Positions 33,488 to 43,334 of a stretch of 64,000 nucleotides of DNA are shown here, in pieces. The notes under the pieces were generated by a model. The model was not told where the DNA came from. It ran no database searches and was given only the letters and a program-made list of their open reading frames with translations. Origin of the DNA: Clytia hemisphaerica (taxonomy: Eukaryota; Cnidaria; Hydrozoa; Leptothecata; Clytiidae). The position numbers were made by a program, and so were the translations under genes. The stretch spans positions 310,001 through 374,000 of the forward strand of contig CACVBU010000276.1 of NCBI GenBank assembly GCA_902728285.1, written 5' to 3'. The stretch's first letter is position 1. The number at the start of each line of letters is the position of its first letter.

Positions 33488-34185
33488 TACCTTAAAGGAA
33501 GAACTTTTGGCTGGAATTTAATTTGGCGGATGGCCGAAAAAGTTTTTTAGAGGGAATTTAATTTGGCGGATGGACGAAAAAACTAAATTTGGCGGGAATT
33601 TAATTTGGCGTTTGCTGAAAAAAGGCAAAACACCTTAAAAGAGATCATATTTTCAAAAAGTTTAATTTGGCGGGAATTTAATTTGGCGGACGGCGAAAAA
33701 AAGAAATTTTAGCGGGAACTTAATTTGGCGGATTCTGGCCAAATCCTAGTCTAGCAAGCTAGACGACTAATTTATACTTAGTAGAAATAAAGCAAAAAGT
33801 AATGAATGGAACAATTTTAGTCGTCTAGAAACCTTTGTGCACTAACTCCAAACAAAAGAAAAGTGTCAATATTGCAATTATAATTTTTTTCCTGTTCAAA
33901 ATAATTCTTGAGAAAAAAGAATATGTGTGGATTTGTGTATTGAAAGTTTTTCATTTGATTTGATTTCGTTTTGAGAGTTTGTTGTTGCTTGATAAATTGT
34001 TTTCTCGCTACGCAAGTTTCTGCGTAGCTAGCCCCTGTATCTATAAGGCTGGAACACCGGATTCTTCCAGTCGTTTATACAAACTAAATCCCGTATTATT
34101 ATTAGTATTACACGCATTATAAACGACTCCAGTCTAGCCAAATCCGCCAAATTTTCTTTCCGCCAAAATTTCTTCCTTTAAGGTA
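33488..34185. mobile_element. TACCTTAAAGGAAG element, interrupted by a nested insertion
   Basis: Terminal repeats TACCTTAAAGGAAGAA (33488) and TTCTTCCTTTAAGGTA (ends 34185) are inverted. The left part contains four or five TTTAATTTGGCGG units. The element at 33747-34136 is inserted near its right end. Confidence 0.7.
33747..34136. mobile_element. Mobile repeat with 9-bp target duplication, copy 2
   Basis: Flanked by identical GCCAAATCC at 33738-33746 and 34137-34145. The body matches 25991-26392 almost base for base. Together the copies define an element of about 390 bp that duplicates 9 bp on insertion, as Mutator-like elements do. Confidence 0.8.
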
Positions 34186-34361
34186 TTTCGGAAATCGCAA
34201 ACCCCGTACGCCCGTAAATGCCAAATCAGGAAACAAACAAAAGGAAATAAACTGACTTTTTTTTATCTAACTGCTGTATATTATTTATTTTCCCTTCTTT
34301 ACAAGAGGGTATTCGTCTTGTTTATCCTGTCGTCTATTCATAACATTTGCAAAAGCTGATA

Positions 34362-34640
34362 CACCCCTTCTCGCAGATCCACTGGGAACCCTTCCCTCTG
34401 GAAAATTGGCCGAATTATCTCCCCTGTGGAAAATTATCCTCTAGTTTCTGTCTCGCTGAAAACAATCAGATAAGTAAATCCCCACTGCAAAACATTGTGC
34501 TATTTTTCCCATCCCACTGAATTTTCTTGCTAGAAAGCAATGAAATTTAAATCCTCAACCATCAAAAACACGGGAATATCAATCTCCATCGAGTTTTTGT
34601 CCGTTATTTTTACCCCCACCGGGTCTGTGAGAAGGGGGTG
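34362..34640. mobile_element. CACCCCTT-ended MITE
   Basis: Left end CACCCCTTCTCGCAGATCCA, right end GGGTCTGTGAGAAGGGGGTG. Interior GGAAAATT and CCCACTG words match the copy at 24163-24486. The 8-bp flanks are not recognisably duplicated, so it may be an old insertion or have changed since. Confidence 0.65.
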
Positions 34641-34778
34641 TATTATTTATGGGGACGTAAAAATAATATTTCTACCGTTTCATTTTCAGGAAAATAAAAA
34701 AAAAACAGTACAAGATAAGAAGAAATTGGTTTGCTCATAATCAGTACAACAGAAGAAAAAACGAAACATCAAAGCGAA

Positions 34779-35192
34779 ATGGTATTGTTAAATACCTTTC
34801 TACCTGTACTTGGGATTTTATCATTACTCTCAGGCGTATCATCAAAAGAGCTTTTGAGAGACACTGATTTAGAGGAGCTGCAAAAATGTAAACCGTCCCT
34901 CACCAAACACGTTATCGCAATCCCTGGCTGTAAACCTAAAACAGTTTTCAATATGGAATGTTCAGGTTTTTGCAAATCACTATGGAAAACTTTTGTTCAG
35001 CCAGGGACGGTCAATGAGAATTATTGCTCAGCTTGTATGCCCGGTAAAAAGTACGAGAAAATTTTTTTTATTGAATGTCTAAATGGGAAACCTTCGATAC
35101 CAGTGACAATGTTGATGTCTGAGACTTGTCAATGTCGTAAAATCCCATGTAACTCTGGTAATATAGTTGTTGAGGACAATAAGCTGACGTAA
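34779..35192 (+). CDS. Secreted cystine-knot protein, DAN/bursicon-like
   Basis: A single open frame of 137 residues. Residues 1-22 (MVLLNTFLPVLGILSLLSGV...) form a signal peptide. The rest has ten Cys at 37, 51, 61, 65, 83, 86, 100, 117, 119 and 124. C61-S-G-F-C65 is the C-x-G-x-C ring of the knot, YCSACMPG (82-89) matches the C-x-x-C-x-P step of the DAN, gremlin and bursicon families, and CQC (117-119) closes the knot. Known members are BMP antagonists (DAN type) or hormone subunits (bursicon type); sequence alone does not choose between them. The in-frame upstream ATG at 34731 would add a hydrophilic leader, so the signal-peptide start is preferred. An acceptor-like TTTCATTTTCAG ends at 34689, so a spliced 5' UTR is possible. 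No intron interrupts the CDS and no AATAAA signal is obvious downstream. Confidence 0.85.
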   Translation: MVLLNTFLPVLGILSLLSGVSSKELLRDTDLEELQKCKPSLTKHVIAIPGCKPKTVFNMECSGFCKSLWKTFVQPGTVNENYCSACMPGKKYEKIFFIECLNGKPSIPVTMLMSETCQCRKIPCNSGNIVVEDNKLT

Positions 35193-35708
35193 GGCAATGG
35201 GTTTTATGAATGAAGTAAAATGACAATGTATATATTTTGTAAATAGTATTTTGTGGGTGCGTTGATATGGAACTTCTTAATTTGTTCCGATTACAGAGAG
35301 ATTCGAATGATAGAAAGAATTTTACGAAAGTTTCTCCTTCAAAATTAATAAGAAGTATAGAAAGATTCGAATAATGAAAAGGGTCCAACGCTTAATCTTC
35401 ACACAAAATCTGGATTGCGCCTCCCAAGGTTGACTTATTTTTTGCCTGGGAAAAGTATGGGGGGGGGGTACAAGGGCAAAATGGGTTGCGGGGATGCGCC
35501 GCTGGTCAGGGTACCTTTTTTAACCTCCACAAGTCCCAGGTAGGGTCACAAAAACACCAAAATAGATAAATCAGTTCCTCGTAGGGTGCCTTTTTGGAAA
35601 ATTTTGGAATTTTAGTCCTATTCAGGGTCACTTTTTTCGCAAATTTCGGCAAAATTTTTGAAAAAACGAGTCCCACGTAGGGTTCATTTTTTGAACCTCA
35701 GTGGAGCA

Positions 35709-35998
35709 CATTGAGTTTCAAGCCCGAAGGGCTAGAGGTCAATCTCTAACCTTTCTCAGGCAAGAAAAATTGAAGCCTTAAAATATGCGCCGTATTTTTT
35801 ATGACGGATTGAATCTAGCAATTCCTTTGTTTTCGAGTGATATATTTTTCGAAATTAAGCGGTAAATTTTAGTTTCAATCCGTCATTTGTGTAAAAACCA
35901 GGCGGGTCGCTCAAGGCCGCGCAACTTTGGTAGGATTTGTTGGCTTCAAATCCTACCAAAGAGATTGACCTCTAGCCCTTCGGGCTTGAAACTCAATG
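35709..35998. mobile_element. MITE with 8-bp duplication and CATTGAG ends
   Basis: The ends CATTGAGTTTCAAGCCCGAA and the following GGGCTAGAGGTCAATCTCT are inverted at 35959-35998. Flanks GTGGAGCA occur at 35701-35708 and 35999-36006. The inner pair GACGGATTGAA / TTCAATCCGTC is also inverted. Confidence 0.8.
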
Positions 35999-37018
35999 GT
36001 GGAGCACCCCCGTCGGTCGGCAAGGGTAGTACCCCCCCCCCGTCTTCTCGACTTGCTCGGACTCAAATTCATGTATAAAAGATAAAGATATGATGGTACT
36101 TTTGGGTACTTTTGGCTCAAAAGTGAAGAGCCCTGAGCGAAAATTGAATTTGACTTATACTGAGCGTCTGGGTTCCGAATATTTGGCTTTACACCTTTGT
36201 TCTCATTCTAATGTAAATAGTTTCTGTATAACTTGTTTTGTGTTTTCAATACCAGGTGACTTGAGAACCACTGAACCATATTTAAAGAGGTATACACCAG
36301 AGTTTAAGCTTGCCTTTCCTCTTTAAAATGGAAAAAAAATGAGTAAAAACTCAAATTATTTCGGACTCCAAACCCTTATACTTTGTTCTCAGTCCCGGTA
36401 CTTTCACTAGCCTCGATCCTTCTCCTAAAAGCATCAACGGGCTTACAGAACAATACATTTTTTCAGGTTTGTTTTTAATGACACTTTCTTATTTTTATCG
36501 ATAAATTTATGCTTAATTTATTCGGGTTATTTATTAATTGATAATAATTTACAACAAAAATTACACTTGTTTTATTTTACCTTCTGCCATATTTGTCTAA
36601 CCTTACTTTTTAAGTTCAGAGGACTTAACAAGCAATAGCAGCTACAGTATTAATCATGTCATTTCCTAAGGTTCAGATCAATGAATCATGCAAGCTATTT
36701 TACGAGAACAGTTCAGCCTCAGCCAAAATTTACTGGTTCTTATAAAAAACGTGCAATAATTATAGAACAAATTACTGAAATTTACAATACTTATTGGTAT
36801 TTTGATCCTATTCAGTTAAGTTAATCTTAACTGGGCAGAGATGTCAGCGGGTCCCTTGTGGTACTGAATCTGACTCTATCTGATGCTATTTTTCCGGCCA
36901 GAGTTTATATTTCTTTTGGCAGATGTTTTCATTGTATATTTTCAGAAAATTGGAGTCAAGAGAAAAATGAAGAAACAACTCGCCGAATGTTCAAATTAGG
37001 TAAAAACATTTCTTACTG

Positions 37019-37355
37019 CACGCTTCTTCTTTTTTTATAAGAAGGGTGTTTTTTCATTTCATCATGGATATTCTTAACTAGATATTCTTAACTTTTTTGG
37101 GAAAGTCATCTTAAAATATTCTTAGGGTATTTTCTTAGGTTTGGGTCAAAATTCAACCAAAATTTAACAAGAAATACACACCTGAAGCAAAAAATGGCGT
37201 TTTTGTGAAAATTTTGAGCCTTACTGAGAAAAAACTGGCAATTTACAGTTAAAATTACTCTGTAAATGGCATTCTTAGATTTTGTTGTCTAATTCTATGA
37301 TGGCCATTTTCATCATGGACATTCTTATAAAGTGTATTCTTATAAAAAAAGCGTG
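37019..37355. mobile_element. CACGC-ended MITE
   Basis: CACGCTTCTTCTTTTTTTAT at the left and TTCTTATAAAAAAAGCGTG|TA at the right. An inner pair TCATCATGGATATTCTTA / TTTTCATCATGGACATTC is a direct, diverged repeat near both ends. Confidence 0.7.
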
Positions 37356-39449
37356 TAATTTTCCATATTTTGTCCGTGTGCTCCTTAATACATATGAAAA
37401 ACTACACCAGCACATGTAATGATTTATCATGGTGGAGGAGATGGTATTAACTCGCGGGCTATCTATTTCATCCGACCCGTTGCGCTTTATGTAAAAAGTT
37501 GCAAATTTGATTTTGCAAATTTGCGTAAAATTGTCACCATTTTATCTGGGAGGATGATGATAATTTCCTATTGAAATTTTTCAAAAGCAAAATACCATGT
37601 AGCTAATCTATCTAGGAACAGGAAATTAGTAACACAGTGCAAATCCTACGCCATGCTATTCCAATCAATTGTACCCCGTCTCTGAAATTTTCTTTTTATC
37701 ATTTATTTTTGCGATTTTCTCCTTATAAGTTTCACCGTCAAGAATTCTTTTATTGCGGATACTATAAATTTACCTCAAAGAATGCAATATTCAGCTTCGG
37801 TTTGTGACTGGTGATTTGTAGTAGTTGATTTAATATAATTTTTCAAAAACATGGTTTATGGTTGATCATTTTCAAAATTGTGTTTCCGCGTTATTTACAG
37901 AGTGATCATGTCTTTCGCTCTATCAATCTGATTATGCTAGGTTGATTGTTGGTATTTTTCAATGAGTTGTTAACAGTTCGAATATAAGTTTTTGGTAGTA
38001 CATGTTCCGCCAGAATTTTGACATTTGGGGTTTTAGAACAACTGAATAAACTGATATTTAGAGTGACTAAACTCGAAGGAAAACTCAAATCTTCGTGAAT
38101 TTTGGGACCATCATTATGGCATACTACAGAACATAGCCCCCTTTCGGCTTTTAGAATAATTTTTTTTCAAAAAGAATTTTGTGTAATTCCGTTTGTGTAA
38201 GAAATTGGGTGTTTTAGCGTCCGCAAAGTTTTAAAATGTTCTCAACTTGCAACAAGTTTCACCTGTTCTTATATAGTTTGTTCTTATGAAGAAAAAACAT
38301 GCAAATGTAACCTCAAATGGATTTCAATGGATTTTTTGGACGAATATGAAAGACTTCTGGACTCCAGGACTATATATTTCGACCCCTTCTCCCCGGGAAG
38401 GGGATTAAAGTTTCCAGCTCTGTCTCAAAAATGTTTGAATAATTTGATCATCTAATCTTAGAGTATTAGTTCAATTAACCCAAAAGGATTATTTGACGAA
38501 TGGAGCATCATTGATTTTAAATCGTAGTGATTAATTTGAGAATGATGCAGTATAATTCCATGGTATATTAAACATTACAACGAAACGAAAACATCAAATT
38601 GAGCTTAACTCTGAGAACGGTATGCAAACCATATTTAAGTAGATTGTATGCGCTTTCAAAAAATGATAAAAAAATTGGATTTGGGGGTCTTTGATTCAAG
38701 TTTAAAAACTAACATCACTTTTGATTGTCATGTATTCTCAAATCCAATTATTTGCTTTGAGTTGATTGTGATGATGTTGTGGAAAAACTTTTTATATTGT
38801 TTTGATCAGCCTTGAGACTTTATTTGAAAAGTTTTAGTAAGCATTTGAAAAATTGTTGTCAAAACATATAACTTTATCAACAAAATTTATAAAGTTAGAT
38901 AACTATTGTTAGAGTCACCCACCGTAAAAAAAGTCTATTAAAAAGACTAGATTAAGAGCTAAAAGTAGTTGTTAAACTTTTGCTAAACTGACAGGCCTGC
39001 TGATGTTAAACTGATTGATAAAACTTAATCATGTCTAGGTTAATGATGAATTTTGATACCAAAAATTGACAATAAAATTTCGTATTGTTATTTATATGCT
39101 ATGAATTGATGGGGAAAAGAAGGAAAAAATCAGACATTTTTTCACCGTGTAACTGGACACTGGGGTACATTTTTTTGCAAATATGTAACTTTTACAATCT
39201 TATAGGTTAAATGTGAAATTTTATAGTCTTGTTTACCAAAAAGCACTTAAGGACTGGTTTAATGTGATCTATTAGATGTATTTGTCTGACTATTTGAAGT
39301 AATGAATTTACAGGACCAATTGATGAACTTTATTGGAGGATTGAACTAAACGCTTAATTTGTAAACGAAAATTGTAGACTATTATATTATAACTCGAATT
39401 ACAGTAGGCCTCCTCTGAAATCTCCCACAAACTGGTTTTTCGGGTGACC

Positions 39450-39728
39450 CATGGTCTCACAGCCCCGTTGGAACTTTTTTCTTCAGTGGGGATAAAAATC
39501 TCTATTGAAATTCTAATGGGGATAGAAATTTTATTGTTCCAAGGCTAAAAAATTCAGCGAGGATGGTTTAGGAGTGCCATTTTTAGACATTGATTTTCGA
39601 GTGGAGATGAAATCAAAGCCAATTTTCCAGTGGGGCTGAAATTCCAGGGTATTTTTCCACCGGGGACCAAATTTTAGCCTAATTTTCAAGTGGGGATGAG
39701 GTCCCAGTGGATCTGTGACACAGGGGTG
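39450..39728. mobile_element. Degenerate CACCCC-family MITE
   Basis: The right end GATCTGTGACACAGGGGTG fits the family; the left end (GGTCTCACAGCCCCGTTGG) is decayed. The interior, with repeated GTGGGGATGAAAT words, resembles the diverged copy at about 6855-7094 in inverted orientation. Confidence 0.45.
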
Positions 39729-40291
39729 TGGCCATTCTCTTCTTTTTTTGCGATGTTCAAATTTTGTTTTTTCTAAACATTCAAAGGTCTTTGCGTTAAC
39801 AAGTGGATGGGCTATGATGGAGATTAAGTTATCACTAAAGTTCCTTGGGGCTGTCGATGTTAATAGCCACTCCAGGATTACTTAATTTGTCTTGAAACTT
39901 TTCCAAATTATTTCTAGTATTACCCAATGTTCTCTTTCAACTCAGTATGCTTGCTACTTACAATGGAATGCTCTGTCTCTTCACAGTAAATGTAATTAAT
40001 TCAAGCCCCTATTCGCTCTATCTTTTAAAACGAAATTTATGTTGTATATTCCTCATATTTTTAATCTTTTTCTATCTTTTTTTCAACACAGTACCATTTT
40101 AAATACTATTATCAAAAAAGATTGATTAATCTAAAAGTACCAACATCCAAAGCAGAGAGCGTTGGACACAACATGACCGGTATGTGATGAGAGAATAAAT
40201 GACAGAAAAAACTTTGTATGGAATTAAAATCGCAATACCATTAAAAGAGTATTTTTTTGTTGTACAGGCAAAAGAACAATAATAGAATAGC

Positions 40292-41674
40292 ATGAAAAGT
40301 CCAATTAGAATAACAGTATCAACGTTTGAAGATGATACCATCTCTACAGAAGGGCGGCTTTCCAATCAAAGCAGCAAAGAAACGTGTGAAGACCAGCAAG
40401 GTTCTGCCAAAGACATTAAATCAGCAAATCATATTGATGGGCAAGGCAACTTATTGAATCACAATACCATGTATAAGAAGAGCAAGAATCTAAATAAGCA
40501 GCCATTATCACGATCTTACTCTTCACCACCAGCCAACGGGAGACGTCCAATCAACTTGAACAAGAAATTATTAGAAGTTCCTAAAGTCGCAACTGTTTAC
40601 CAAGAGCCTTCAAAGATGCACAAAACTAAAGTGGTATCCATGCGAACTAAAGACAAAATCGGGGATAACAATCACGTGACTTATTACCCGAATCGGAAAT
40701 TATCGGATTCATGGATTGGGAGTCATATCAATGTAGCTGAAAACTTGATTAATGCAGAGGAGGAAAAACTTACAAATAAAGAACAAAGGAAACAATCAAA
40801 CGAGAAAAAAGATGGTAACCTTTTGAACACTGGGTCCAGTAGTAGCAGCAGTCCGTTTAAGCGTCCGAAAAGTGGTAGTAAAAGCAGCGGAAACTCACCT
40901 GTGGGTAGTTTCCGGAAGTTAAAAGACAAGACGAAAAACTTAACATCGCCGACATCGGAGAAAGCAAGTAGTGGTTTTTCAAGAGGAAGTTTCCGTAAAA
41001 ATAAAACGTCAAATACTTCAACCTCGTCGTCGTCGACGGAGCAAAAAGAACAACAAACAACGTCGTCGTCCCGTGGCAGCTTTCGTCGACCCAAGTTGAA
41101 TCTTAAGAAACTTGATCTTTCAGAGAACAAATTCTTATCAAGTATTACCAATAAATCAGGCAATAAAAATAAAGATTTGAATAACAATAATACCAATAAT
41201 AATGCATCGACCGTCGCCGAAACAATTCCGGAAAAGCAGAACTCGTTAACTGTTCCCGATGACAAAATGTCTCCCAAATCAGATAAAAAGACAGACAACA
41301 TTCCCTTGTTAACACCACCTGTTATAATTGATGATTTCGAAATGCGATTAAAGGAAACTGAAATCCGTGAAATGATACAACAACATTTTAACCAGCATTT
41401 AGAGGGGGTTGGGTATGAGCACGAGGTCAATGAGAAACGGAGTATACATTTAAGTCAACAGATTCATGATAACTTGAAAGTGATGACAGATGAAAACTTC
41501 AAATTCATTGTTTCCGTGTTTATTGGTGAGATACGAGACGAAGGAATGGAAACTAGTTCCCAGTGCGTTTGGGATCCGAAACAGGATTGTGTTGTGATGG
41601 GGTATTATAAGAATGATTCACTGTTTGCGATCGCAGTTGTTTTTGCGATTGCGTTGGATTCAAACGATTTGTAA
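40292..41674 (+). CDS. Tctex-1 domain protein (dynein light chain Tctex-type, DYNLT5-like)
   Basis: One 460-residue frame. The last 114 residues (from about 347) form a Tctex-1 domain: EMRLKETEIREMIQQHFNQH, then FKFIVSVFIGEIRDEG and C-terminal strands CVWDPKQDCVVMGYYKNDSL and FAIAVVFAIALD. Tctex-1 proteins are light chains of cytoplasmic and axonemal dynein or related ciliary adaptors. The N-terminal 340 residues are polar and basic, rich in Ser, Lys and Asn, and probably disordered. They hold three copies of G-S-F-R-(K/R) (in VGSFRKLK, RGSFRKNK and RGSFRRPK), plausible phosphorylation or microtubule-binding motifs. A long disordered N-terminus before the domain fits the TCTEX1D/DYNLT5 type better than short DYNLT1. 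The CDS has no intron. TTGTTGTACAG upstream may be the acceptor of a 5' UTR intron. Confidence 0.88.
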   Translation: MKSPIRITVSTFEDDTISTEGRLSNQSSKETCEDQQGSAKDIKSANHIDGQGNLLNHNTMYKKSKNLNKQPLSRSYSSPPANGRRPINLNKKLLEVPKVATVYQEPSKMHKTKVVSMRTKDKIGDNNHVTYYPNRKLSDSWIGSHINVAENLINAEEEKLTNKEQRKQSNEKKDGNLLNTGSSSSSSPFKRPKSGSKSSGNSPVGSFRKLKDKTKNLTSPTSEKASSGFSRGSFRKNKTSNTSTSSSSTEQKEQQTTSSSRGSFRRPKLNLKKLDLSENKFLSSITNKSGNKNKDLNNNNTNNNASTVAETIPEKQNSLTVPDDKMSPKSDKKTDNIPLLTPPVIIDDFEMRLKETEIREMIQQHFNQHLEGVGYEHEVNEKRSIHLSQQIHDNLKVMTDENFKFIVSVFIGEIRDEGMETSSQCVWDPKQDCVVMGYYKNDSLFAIAVVFAIALDSNDL

Positions 41675-43334
41675 ACTTCAGTTCTTTCAAAGAAAACAAG
41701 TCTTTATATTTTGCAGGGCTGATTAAAAAATCCGTACCCTTAGACTTTTTATGTACTTTTTTATCGTATTTGTATAGAAATAAGATCTTCAATATTTATA
41801 CCCTTGTAGATTTTAAGCCTATGCGTGAAATTTGAGGTTTTTTAGCTAAATGGTTGTAAAAGTATCGATGGTAACTAAAGTTTTCGGCGAATTTATTCCA
41901 TCTGCTCATTTTAATCAATGAGTTATATATATAAAAAAAAAAAAAAAAAAAAAAAAATTCCATCTGCCAGTGACGTTTCATAATCTTTTAGCATCTATTG
42001 GTTTTAAATCAATAATGTTGAGCACTTTTAACGGGAGTCTGTATGGTTTTGTTTAAACTTTTTTATACCTGTTGAAAATTGACAGGTCTGTCAAATGAGA
42101 GGTGGGAAGGAGGGCCGTCGATATTCATCATTGTTATATATTTTTGTAAATATACTGATAAGAAATCAATCTAACTCCGAATTCCATTGAATGATACACT
42201 TCTCCCACGTTCTCAAATCCCTATTATTTTGTATATTGTTGTATATTTTGTATTTAGTGACTATTTTATCATCGAAAACGAAAATTTTGATAACTTTAGA
42301 AATTATTATCCAATTGACTTGAAATTCTGTAAATGTGCACCAAAAATGAATAAGCATCTTTGGTGAAATCTCGGCATCTTCGTGACGTTCTTGCCAACCT
42401 GATGATGTCATTTTTTATGCTAAAAAAGGACCCCTCTACTTTTTTCTGCTCTAATTTTGTGTGGAAACTCCACGTAACATGCGTTTTTGGGGTGCATTAA
42501 CATTGTTCCACCTCCTGGTTTCGTGTATTTTACAGACTGACCCAAAATTGCCCTTTTTCCTGGAAGAGATTAGGCATGGAAACGAGGTTGGGAGGCATAG
42601 AACCCCCCAGGATACTTCCACTAGTAAAGAATAAATAGGAAGATGTTTGAATGGTTAAATAACTCCCAAAAAGTGTTTGAAGTTTCACTTGGATGTGATG
42701 GCAATATCAATGAATCAACCCGCCGTTTAAATTCCCGGCAAGCTTGTTTGTGCTTAGTAAAGCTCAAATTGCAGAACGATAAACTCGGTATACAGTCACA
42801 CACCATCTGGATAGGCTATCGCTGTATCTCACTAACATTCTGCCGATTGGCTGACTTTCACTGCAATTGACTGTGTTCGATTCCCAAGCTATTCCAGCCA
42901 GGGTGTTAGGGAAATATGGTGATAGACTCTCTCTCTACCTTCACTCACATGTCATTCTCTCTCAATCCGGCTGATAATCGAAGTCAAATGAGCTTAGTAA
43001 AGCTCAAATTGCAGATGTAGAACGATAAACTCGGTATACACTTATTTGTATTGTACGAGATAGAAATCAAAATCAATCATGAAGTCATCTTCCAACCCAA
43101 AACTGAGCTTTCAAGGTTTTCAAACAGTCACCCCCCCTTCGGTTAGCGTGATGGTGTGATGGAGGGTTTTTTGTGGCGTATCGAAGTGAATTTTCGAAAA
43201 AAAGGACGTGATGGCGTGAAAACCACAATCATTTTGGGAACTAATTTTTTGTACCTATTTCAGCCAGTCTAGAGTGGCTGATTTCCAAAATTTTCTCTGT
43301 CGGTCCCAACCAGTGGGACCTCTTTTGACTTATT
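41675..43334. other. Non-coding region downstream of the Tctex gene
   Basis: Includes the 3' UTR of the Tctex gene without a clear AATAAA, a (TA)4 plus poly-A tract at 41926-41957, and a repeated segment: AGCTCAAATTGCAGA and CGATAAACTCGGTATACA occur near 42760-42795 and again near 42993-43040. TGTTCGATTCCC at 42870 resembles a Pol III B box, so this may be a SINE remnant. Confidence 0.45.

Larger units (their letters stand above)
35193..40291. other. Intergenic region between cystine-knot and Tctex genes
   Basis: Contains MITEs at 35709-35998 and 37019-37355, partial CACG-family ends at about 36715-36763 and 38130-38300, and a degenerate CACCCC-family copy ending at 39728. The remainder is AT-rich, with short open frames but no splice-supported exon. 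An acceptor-like TTGTTGTACAG ends at 40267, 24 nt before the next start codon. Confidence 0.5.

Noticed and set aside
40723-41430. 235-codon minus-strand frame opposite the Tctex gene
   Set aside because: It is a complement of the serine- and lysine-rich coding strand, with low-complexity Leu/Phe/Ser content and no domain or splice signals.
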